From Stropharia rugosoannulata (taxonomy: Eukaryota > Basidiomycota > Agaricomycetes > Agaricales > Strophariaceae), in contig JANCIK010000007.1 in the NCBI GenBank assembly GCA_028532985.1, positions 2,790,001-2,854,000 of the forward strand: a DNA stretch of 64,000 bases. The letters are read 5' to 3'. Numbering within the stretch: the first letter of the stretch is position 1; the number at the start of each line of letters is the position of its first letter. Shown here one piece after another: positions 55,259 to 64,000 of the stretch. The notes beneath the pieces are model-generated. The model ran no database searches and was not told the origin of the DNA. It saw only the letters and a program-made list of their open reading frames with translations. Position numbers and translations under genes: made by a program.

Positions 55259-57199
55259 CGGCCGGGTAAGTATTGTATTCGAGACTTATTAGACGCAAGG
55301 GAAGCTCAGACCAGCTGAGTGGGGACTCAGAGGTTGTTTTAGCTCGTTTTATACCCTAAAAAAGTCTGAAACAGTGGCGGTACTATCGTACCACGTCATT
55401 TAAAATGGATACCTGATAGCAAATGTAAAAATGTGGCACAAAGCGTGCCCTGGAAACATAAAAGGTAGGGTGAATATATGTTAAGATTAAGTGTCAGTCA
55501 TCCATATCTACACTTGGCTATCAAACTTGATATCTAATAATTGAACTCTAGACTAGGCACCCAGAAACAAAGCAACAAAACAAAGCAATGACAGATAATA
55601 CCGCTCAGATGGTGTATGAATCACAAGTGATATATAACTTTATGTTCTAAATTTAAACACGACTTTTTATTTCAGTTGAAGTAGAGAATTACCCTAGCTC
55701 GATGGGTTAAAGTAGCCAGAAAGTAATAGATTTCTGTACACTATTAATCAGCGTTGAGCGCTGAAGCTGATATACTGAAAACCAGGTCAATCTCGAGAAT
55801 TGAGATAGCGGAATATCATGTTGTCAGTTATATAAAGATACACGGGTCTCCACTGTCTTTTATGCTGTCATGCTCAGATTCGTCTAAATGTAATTCAGAT
55901 GCTGAGTCAAGGTGCGTAATATATGAGCAAATAATCTTTAAATCAGTTATCTGCTTTGAAGGCAGATAACCTTTTTTTGGAAAGTGCCTTGAAAATGCCA
56001 CTGCACTCCCTCGTGCTGTGAGCAGCCAATAACTGGAGGCCACCTTAGCCGAGCATTAAATAATCTTCTCCATTACCACGAACGGCATACTGTATACACA
56101 CCGTGGCATAGATTTTGACCATAATGACCACAACTTGGTGATAAGACACTTATCACACACTTCTATCAAAATTCCTACCCAGGACGTTATGGCAAGTCTT
56201 CGTTTATTCTTCCAATTAAGTCTATAGTACAGACAACCTATTCAAAGGTGGCGCAAAATGTGTGTATCATGGGGCTTAATGTGTTCAAAAGAAAAGCATA
56301 GTATCCCCTCGATGGCCTGTTTGATGATAACTCGGATTTACAGTACGTCATCGTTATTTCGCAAGGCCTTCTTTGTAGAGACCGGATATAAGTGATCATT
56401 CATGATATGCCTCACCGTGAGCTCTCAATGAGTAAGCCAATTCGTGCTTCTTATAGTTTTAGTTTCACACTTCCCGTGTCAAACATCGATGAACAAAGTA
56501 CTCGTAAGAAGCGAAATATTGTCTAATTTTAGCATCAGATGAATTGTAAACCCATCAAAACTGCCTATTTGGGAAACAGAATGGCCCCGTTGGTAAGTTC
56601 ATGAATTGTTGTCCGGGATGTATGCTGATGCATGTCGTGCATCTATCCGTTTTCTACGGGCTTGTAAGATAAAATATACAGACACGTAAACAGACGGGTA
56701 GCATGGTGTGGAGAGGTGGGCCCCGAGCGGGTTCACAGAGCACTTCATGCATTTTCTTGCCCTATTATGATTTTGCACCGGTTGCGGCCCAATAACTTGC
56801 TGTCGAGTTTATTGTATTTAAGCACTCTTGTTCCTTACTTTTTCTGCAAGGGATAGATATGTACAATTAAAAGATGTGATGCTAAAAGGCTGTTTGAAGT
56901 CAGACAGCTGCATACGCACTTTAACCTTGGGACGGCAGATTGTAAGGGCTTACAAGCCGGTTCTCATCGGTTTCCGGACCAGAGTTCGGATTTAGACACA
57001 TGCAACTGATTGAATACCATTACATACTTGGCGTGAATTGTTTGATCATAATCTATGTTAAAGACATAACGCGCCACATGAAGGACCTTCCGAGCAGCAT
57101 ATAAGATTTCCAAGAAATGGCGTTAAAGTACCATCTCTAGCCGTTTTAAATCTTCATTAAGCCAGTGAGCGAACGCCATATTGAAGTACAGAAGACAAG
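55259..57199. other. Intergenic with one strong hairpin
   Basis: 1.9 kb, AT-rich, without a supportable gene. Bases 55305-55327 belong to a block shared with the upstream region of the paralog at 59464. Confidence 0.45.
55946..55978 (+). ncRNA. Hairpin followed by a T7 run (possible Pol III-type terminator or RNA end)
   Basis: GTTATCTGC (55946-55954), loop TTTGAAG, and GCAGATAAC (55962-55970) form a perfect 9-base stem, followed by C and seven T. A hairpin plus a T-run is where an RNA polymerase III transcript could end. No tRNA or other RNA is recognised upstream, so this is a weak call. Confidence 0.2.
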
Positions 57200-58613
57200 A
57201 TGCTCGCTCCAATGAACGTCTTGTCGTTGTGGTGGCACTTGCTGATTGCTGTGGTAAGGTCTCAAATTCGTACAGTTAATTATATCTCTAAACTTTTAAA
57301 CTCTGATTCAAGATCAAATGTGATTTCTCGTTGAGGAGGACGTTATTCTGGTGGAAGATAATTTATCTTCCAGTATATTCATTGTCAAACCTCTCTGGCT
57401 ATCCTAAGGCGCTGCAGGCTACCTATCTAGAGTTTCTTATCAAATACATCTTCCCACTAGCAGGACCTAGCCCATCGGAATTTACCGACACAAAACCGAT
57501 ATCGTATATGGGGGATGACAATACTCCCATAGAGTTCAGCTGGGTTCTCAACTCTAATGGAAAACATACCGTCCGCTTTACTATGGAGCCTCTGTCGAGT
57601 CGAACTGGCGTGCCTTCTCCGAGCGATACATGGATCGGATGCCTCGAGAATATTTTGCACCATAGCCACGTTCACACATTTGATATATCATGGGCGAAGA
57701 CCTGCTTTTCCACGCTAGTATATACTGGGGACATGTTCAAATTCCCCCTGCCGCATTACTCGCAATTCTCAATCGGTATGTAACTCCACCATATCTTCTT
57801 GATATATTCTACTAAGCCTCCGAGATGTCTATAGGTGCTGACCTGACTCACGACCAAGGGATTATCGGCAAGGCGTACTTTCTCCCACATATTCGCTCTG
57901 CCGCGACAGGGCTCTCACAACTTGACCTGGTTAGCGAGTGTGTCAGGCAGCTTGGCCTTCAGGGTCAATGGGACCTAATCACGACGTATGTTTCCAAGGG
58001 TGGACCGCATCTTGCAGCGGTCCCGGAGATTGTGGCAGTCGATTGTATTCCTGCGGATCTCAACAGGCTCAAGATATATTTCCGGTCCAACGTGAGCACT
58101 CTGCGAGAAGTGATTGACTTCTTTACCCTCGGGGACACCTTGCAAGACCCAGCTGTGGTACAGGCCGTGCAGCTTATTAGAAGGCTTTGGGAGCTGTTGT
58201 TCCCCGACGCCGACGAGGACACCAAGATCGAATCTACTAATCCAAACCACTATGCCAGTCGCATCCCGATCTATTTTGAGCTTGCCGCCGGCAGAAAGTT
58301 TCCATATCCGAAACTGTACATACCGGTGCGCCACTACTGCAAGAACGACGAAAGCATCGCGCGTGCGATCACCCAATATTACAAGGAGAGCGGTATGGAG
58401 GGGTTTGGTGAGACGTATATTGAAGGCATACAGTCAGCTTTGTAAGTCTCTCATGCAACGATACTTTCTCTCTCGTGCTAATCACCATTGTGGCGCAGCA
58501 ACTATTCGGCCAAATTGAAGAAGTCGGGACTTCACGCATATCTCGGCATTGCTGCTAGAAAGAATAAGCCGCAAATGAGCACATATTTGAGTCCCCTGGC
58601 ATTTTCTAGCTAG
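57200..58613 (+). CDS. DMATS-type aromatic prenyltransferase
   Basis: ABBA-fold enzyme that attaches a dimethylallyl group to an indole or similar aromatic substrate; cytosolic, in secondary metabolism. Exons 57200-57253, 57313-57775, 57835-58441 and 58499-58613 give 412 residues. Landmarks: FLIKYIFPLAGPSP near the start, the TPIEFSW segment with the conserved glutamate that binds the substrate nitrogen, RLKIYFRSN with basic residues of the pyrophosphate pocket, FPYPKLYIPVRHYCKNDE, and the C-terminal STYLSPLAF. The first exon (MLAPMNVLSLWWHLLIAV) is the least certain part. No other secondary-metabolite core enzyme lies within the window. It converges on the secreted-protein gene 58671-59464. 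Confidence 0.87.
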
Positions 58614-58670
58614 AGAAATATTGTGGTATCGTGTATTAAAACTGTATATGTCTTAAATTTTTCATTATGT

Positions 58671-59464
58671 CTATCGAGGACCGAAAACGACTGTCTTCCC
58701 TCCGTTGGTCGTGCTTTTAATATTTCCTGTGTACGCCCACTTTTATAGCATGTCAGTTCTCGTGGAGAGTGATACACAGAAAGTCTTATGCATACATTGA
58801 GATAACCTCCATCTCCGTAACGGTAGAACGTTCCTTGTTTAAACCAGTAAAGTTCGTATCTGAAAACATATATGTTTTAGTGATTTGGAACTACAATTAA
58901 AAATGATTCAAGGCTGCTATACGTACCCGACTGTTTTTCCCATTGACACAGGCACCTCATGATGGATATGTCCCCAATCTTGACCTTGTTTCCCCTGTGC
59001 GTCCATCTTGTGGCTAGTATGGCACACGGCGAAATTATATTGTGGATATTTGCTTCCCAGCTTATCCATTAGCGCACTTGTCCATTGGCCGCGTTTCTGT
59101 TACAGACGCGCAAATTGGCGAGGCACCAGCGAGCTAAGAAAAATTGAATACGTACATTTTTATCCTTTTGAATATTGGCAGTGATGGCATGGAATATCTT
59201 GGAGATAACGGGTTCCACAGCCTGTGCTATTTGAACGACCTGAGATGCACTGTTTATGACAGCTTCCGCTGCAGCTTGTCTCTCGTAGAGCTCAGTCTGA
59301 ACTTCGCGCTCTGTAAGCGCATACAGAGGTGCATAGTTGCGCTCGTCCAGGGAAGCTTGAAGTCCAATATCACGAGCATTATAAGTCCAGACATCTGGAG
59401 CACCCAGCTTGGCGTGAGCTGTAATAGTCAGAGTAAATGCGAAGAAGAGAACAGGCAGCTTCAT
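58671..59464 (-). CDS. Conserved fungal secreted protein with Trp/Gly-rich C-terminal domain
   Basis: Four exons (59156-59464, 58927-59096, 58796-58859, 58671-58739) give 203 residues. A signal peptide (MKLPVLFFAFTLTITAHA) is followed by a helical pro-like region with YALTEREVQTELYERQ. The C-terminal domain has FAVCHTSHKMDAQGKQGQDW, GHIHHEVPVS, GYELYWFKQGTFYRYGDGG and NWAYTGNIKSTTNGGKTVVF, ending GPR. I have seen this domain type in unnamed mushroom proteins, but know no function. Splicing at 58796/58739 is supported because it joins GGYLN to WAYTGN. TTTATAAA lies about 105 bases upstream (59566-59573). It has a truncated paralog at 54854. Confidence 0.75.
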
Positions 59465-60865
59465 GATTATTTGTTAACGGGCCTGCCGTATAGATAACTG
59501 TTAAGTTTAGATGAGGAGGGATTCAGACCGGCTGAGATGAGGACTACAGATATTTGTTAATCCGCTTTATAAATTTCTTTTACAGCAAGAATACATTAAC
59601 ATCATTCAATGAGAATCATAAGAAGATGCGCTCAAGGAGCGAAGAAGCGCTGGAGAACAATATCCTGCTGAACCAGTCAGTTCGATCATGCAAATCATCT
59701 CTTTTCTTTGATGACCATGATGAACTATTGGGCTCTTTTCCGCCTTTCCGCTTCTTTTGATTGATTGAACTGTGTCACTGCTTCACGTTATATCAGATGT
59801 GATGCCGTTGAAGTGCTGGGGTTGTAGAGCAGTATTATTGATCTATAAATAGATTGACGCCCAACACTACAGCTTGAGGAAATACAGTTGCATTTTGATA
59901 GTTAATCTGCGAATCGCACTCCATGTTGATATTAATTCATGAAAGTCCGAGACAGATGTATAGATTTCTTCTAAAACTAACAGAGTGCGTACATCAATTC
60001 TTGTTAGCAACTTGTTTGAGCTAGGAAAGTCCGATAGCGTCTTATGATGCCGTATGGGACATATCGCTGCACAGAGTCCTTATGAGAGTCAACTTGGACG
60101 TAAGCAGAAAGCCCGTCATAGAGTTCGACGAATACAGAAACGTTGAATCGGTAATTGAAATAGCTATACATATTGCTCGTTGAGGTATTGGGACAGTTTG
60201 TCTATATGGCTGGCAAAATTTTATTACATGTAGAAGTGTCTACGAAGTATATTCACTCTGAAAAATGCGCTGCAGAGTCATAGTAAGAAGTCGACTACTC
60301 GACTACCTTCAGGGAGCGTTGAAGTTACTCTCTTTGACTGCACCTGATCGTAGCACATGATTGATACGCAAACAGAGCCAACGCCATTACGTCACGCGCG
60401 GTCAGCTGCCCAGAAGACTTCCAGTTCAGGCGAGATGCTGTCCAGTTCTATCTTTGCCAGCACCGAACCGGCTTCCCATCCCACCGTATTTGATTCGAAA
60501 CAAGCTCTCAACGAAACGAAAAAGGCGCAAGTTTTCGCCGCACCTAAAAACGCCCACCACCATGGCGCGCGCAGTACAGCGAGCGTGCCACCACGAGCTG
60601 CGCTCGCAAAATAGGAGACGCGCGCCTAAATTCCAGGGACGGTGCATGATCGGATCTTACCCCACACTCACCCCGCATCGAGAATCCAGAGACAAAGGGC
60701 AACGAGCACACCCTGAAGCGCACGCGAAGCCCCGGGCTGGCCTTGCGCAAGCCGTCTTTCCCACTTATATAAAGCGCCCCGGCCGAACCCACCAGCTTAA
60801 TTCCATTCCTACTCCCTCTACTTATCATCCAACCCAATCAATCTCCCCGCCCAGACAACTGCACA
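59465..60865. other. Intergenic with TATA box of the next gene
   Basis: No gene supported; a 170-codon frame at 60361-60873 lies in GC-rich promoter DNA and runs over the true start of the next gene. TATATAAA is at 60766-60773, 93 bases before the ATG at 60866. Confidence 0.5.
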
Positions 60866-61374
60866 ATGGCTGAAGTCGCTACCCCAGCTACTATCGAGAT
60901 CAACGACGCCATCTTCTGCACCCACTTCAAGGAGGTGGTAAGTGTGCGCCCGAGCTGCGTGTGCACGCGCATGCACCTCGGGATCGCGAGCCATCGCAAG
61001 TCCCTATGAGATGCTGATACGCTTTTTACAGTGCACCGAGTGCAGCTTTGATGGAAGGGAGGAGAACGACTCGTTCTTTGGGGTGCGCTACAGCCCCTCT
61101 GTTCAACTGAGATACAAGGACTTATTACCTATTCTCCAATCTAGTTTGACCCAATTGACCGCGAAGGCATCGAATGCCCAGCTGCGACGCAAAACAAGGA
61201 CGGTGAATATTCCTGCAAGAAGCACGGCTCGGCATGTACGTCCAATTAATTTCTGCTTTATTCAGCACAAAATCCTGACAACCAACACTCTATGAAGCTT
61301 GCAACCAATGCTACGGCTGGAAGAAGCAAATCACTAGAGCACGCACACAGGCCAAGAAGGCTGGAAAGAAGTAG
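60866..61374 (+). CDS. Small cysteine-rich, probable zinc-binding protein
   Basis: Four exons (60866-60937, 61032-61082, 61145-61235, 61298-61374), 96 residues. No signal peptide. Cysteine and histidine spacing reads FCTHF, CTECSF, IECP, YSCKKHGSASCNQCYG, like a compact treble-clef or MYND-type zinc ribbon. The protein ends in a basic tail (ITRARTQAKKAGKK) suited to nucleic-acid or acidic-partner binding. The TATA box at 60766 and the C-rich leader suggest strong expression. I do not recognise the family; the zinc-binding call is inference from the Cys/His pattern. Confidence 0.7.
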
Positions 61375-63863
61375 CTTGCCGTCGTCTTCCACGGTGTACG
61401 AGAACAGAATGTATATGTATGTATTGTTGTAAAGAAAGTAGTCACGAAGACTTGTGACAATCCATTATACCTCCTCCTCCTCAATTCTTCCCATCATCAA
61501 CGCCGCAACTATAGAGCGACCTTCGATTCCATATCTCTGCAAGTCATTTGAACGAGAACAAGTACTCACAATGCATTGAAGTTATTTATAGATGGTTATT
61601 TGCATTGAGCAAACAAAGCTCGTTGGAATACTTAGTCACGTGTTCAAACCTTTGAACATCAATTGAACTTGAATTCACGTCGAACTTCACTTTAACTTCT
61701 CCCAACCTCTTCCAACAATTGTCCAACAATCACTCAAAAAGGCTTTACCTAGCATTTCGAACAAAGATTAGGAATTTTTTCGTAGCCTTGTAATAGCCTG
61801 AACAATATCATCACATCCAACACCGTACAACATTGGTGCTGTAAGATTATGAAGAACTTGTGAAGAACCTAAAAGGTCCAAAATCGTATCCACAATCATC
61901 GATGATTGGACTAGAAAAGGCCCTGGCTGTGAGTGTATAGCATATATCACTACAAATAACCCAACTTCTCACATATCTTTTAGTGAGCAGTCAGATTTAT
62001 GTTTGGATAGAAATGCTTGACTTTCTGTGAGCCAAACGTACTCGCAACCAACCAGATGGAAGAAGCCATCGTTTAAGATCCGGGAAGATAATTCCGACGT
62101 CATTCGTTATTTGAACGCGTCGTTCGGGTTCAGCCTCCTCCGTTTCTCCGCCTTTGAAATGAGATTTAGATAAAGCCTCAACAAACATTTAAATACGGGG
62201 CGTTCGCAACAGGTTAGGCCTAGTATATCCGCCGATGTTTATGACTTTGTAAGTCATTTTACAAACTGCTTGAATATTGTGGTTATGAGTTCACACACAT
62301 CCAAGCCTAGCTACATAGACGCCCTTCGCAGTGCGATTGTATGTTTTCTTTAACAACATTAGTGTCCCGATGTCTGTGATAGGTCGAAAGAAGAGGCCAT
62401 ATATACTACCAACCCCGGATTCTCGTCGATAACGGGAGTTCATATCTCTATATACCGTTTCTCAGTATTTGAAAGCGACGTCGAAGTCGGAGCTGGCCCG
62501 GTGACGGGCGACGTGATGCTGCATTCTAGCCTTACAACGTCTTGAACGTCGACGGCAGCCACGCCAGAGGTGTCAGGGTAGCCAGTTTTACTTTCGGAGG
62601 CCTCAGGCGGTCACCAGGCGGTATGTCTGCCTACACATTCTGTAAAATTTCAATTGTCGTATTGCTGATATGATTTATATAAGGATAGTCTCTGAATGCT
62701 CTTGGGAGTCAACTTATCAGTATATACATACTGATTGGCCTTTGACACCTCTACTGCATTCGAACTGGTACCACCCAATGGCGAGGGTGACCAATGTACG
62801 GGACGAGCACCCTTATTGGCGCTCTCAATTGCAGTGTAAACAACTTCGTGAGTGGCCATTGGTTGTCGGTTGAAGATGGCGTGTAATGTGCAACTACTTG
62901 CAGGGCATCGTCACGAACATCGCTATGCAGACTTTCCTCGAAACACAAGTCTGGGTTTGTGGGATACGCGCCTAGGCGAATTAATCAAAATCACTCCTCT
63001 GCATATACGTCTGCTTGCGCCGCCAGCAGAAAGTTAATGTTCATCCGTGACCCCAACGCCACCGACTCATCCCTACATCTCCGCAGCCATCTATCTCTTG
63101 ACCTCTATTTCACGATTGACCTGATTCCCCCGCTACAAACTTTCCTTGCTATTTTCTACTTCGGATATAAGGCTCGTTCTTTCACTTCACTTGTTCTAGC
63201 TTATCTAGCCAATGTTCCTGTTGGGTAGGTCCAAGTCGGCTTGTGCGTAGAATATCTCTTCTTATTGCGCATTTTCAGAGTCATCAGCGCTGTCTCTACC
63301 TGCTTACTCCCGAATTTCTGAATGCCATTCTCTTAACGACACGATCGTAAGTCCCAAACTTGATTAGCTGGATCAATCAGTACTAATGATTTTCCGAGTT
63401 TAGGGGAGCAAACTTGCCTTGAAGTCTGACGTGTTCATCTCCTCCGAAAGAACCATAGGCAGGACTTTCTAGTGTGGCGTTATATCCCAATTATGCTATG
63501 CGATCTAAGACAATCCCCTTTGCGCTATGTACGACAGGAACTGCTTGACCTCCCTGATCCTGAAGGCAGCTATTGATCCAACGAATCCGATGGGTTTAGC
63601 TGGAGGGCTTAGATTCTGATAATGTGCGTTCTTGGAGGCTGACCAGGATGGCTGACTATTGTGGGTGGCTAACTGCGAGTGCATGTTACTGGTCGAAAAA
63701 TTGTCAGCCACCTAGTCAGGCTGGTTGAATTCAACGCAACACTTAAAAAGGTTCTCTTGCACTCGTCCATGTATCTCAGCACATACCAAGTTATTTACTC
63801 TTCCGAGTACTTCATATCCAAACTCACTCTTATCAAGCTCTCTCCGACTCCGAATTATCCAAA
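61375..63863. other. Long intergenic region with an unassigned membrane-like fragment
   Basis: No supported gene in 2.5 kb. A frame at 63038-63228 (MFIRDPNATDSSLHLRSHL, then a hydrophobic stretch ending YLANVPVG) splices plausibly at 63227/63277 but stops 14 codons later. It may be the eroded 5' end of a membrane-anchored protein. Another short spliced frame may begin near 62286. Neither is recognised. Confidence 0.4.
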
Positions 63864-64000
63864 ATGTCTATGACATACCTCAGAGGTGTTCTCTTCCCGA
63901 AGCAGGCTTCGCATCAGAAGAACCGTTCTTCTGCCATCGTCTCTGACAAGGTGAAGCTCTCCATCAAGGAGTTTTTCTCCAAAGAAAATAAAGTAAAATT
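63864..64000 (+). CDS. 5' end of an unidentified gene (runs off the window)
   Basis: An open frame from the ATG at 63864 to the window edge, 45 codons, starting MSMTYLRGVLFPKQASHQKN and followed by a lysine-rich stretch (SDKVKLSIKEFFSKEN). The ATG context is AAAATG. Too little is visible to name it. Confidence 0.45.
   Translation, partial: MSMTYLRGVLFPKQASHQKNRSSAIVSDKVKLSIKEFFSKENKVK

Noticed and set aside
60361..60873. 170-codon plus-strand frame
   Set aside because: It lies in GC-rich promoter DNA, covers the TATA box and overlaps the start of the Cys-rich gene in another frame.

Overview
This window is nuclear DNA of a filamentous basidiomycete, very probably an agaricomycete. Genes are cut by many introns of about 45-60 bases. 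The proteome contains families typical of mushroom-forming fungi: DUF6533/DUF6534 seven-helix proteins, an AA9 polysaccharide monooxygenase, a WrbA-type benzoquinone reductase, a thaumatin-ricin 'glycopeptide' relic, HsbA, PLAC8 and a DMATS prenyltransferase. Gene models were read by hand: splice phases were checked exon by exon, but no RNA or database evidence was available.

Layout. 1-538 is the 5' part of a mitochondrial pyruvate carrier gene (minus strand), followed by a TA-flanked inverted-repeat element (694-1636) and an intron-containing tRNA-Gln (2392). 2.7-17.8 kb holds the most unusual content: five paralogous secreted-protein genes, three on the minus strand (called A, B, C) and two on the plus strand (D, E), on either side of a degenerate repeat (10.7-11.0 kb) and a cystathionine gamma-lyase gene. 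18-25 kb carries two small membrane proteins, a DUF6534 protein and the INO80 subunit IES2. 26.7-31.1 kb is a lignocellulose-related patch: an AA9 LPMO, a decayed thaumatin/lectin gene and a quinone reductase. 32.8-46.9 kb is mostly metabolism and transport: TRM44, an SDR, an ammonium transporter, an MFS transporter, HsbA and an HpaI-type aldolase. 48-59.5 kb has a DUF6533 receptor-like protein, a mitochondrial protein, a head-to-head PLAC8 pair, a prenyltransferase, and two secreted paralogs that flank it. The window ends with a small Cys-rich protein gene and the start of an unidentified gene at 63864.

The candidate new system is the five-gene family A-E. Each gene encodes a signal peptide, a short pro-region ending in a dibasic site (RRNKF or RRGLG), a run of tiny exons, and a conserved C-terminal helical domain. 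The tiny exons encode amphipathic peptides of 7, 11, 15 or 18 residues, which match 2, 3, 4 and 5 turns of an alpha-helix. Apart from the first 25-base exon of D and E they are symmetric phase-1 exons, so they can be duplicated, lost or skipped without breaking the frame. All five genes share a near-identical 14-base leader abutting the ATG, and a TATA box 45-105 bases upstream. I infer modular, membrane-active secreted polypeptides, possibly cut by a Kex2-type protease, with composition tuned by exon copy number or splicing. I do not recognise the family. The function is inference; the architecture is read directly from the sequence.
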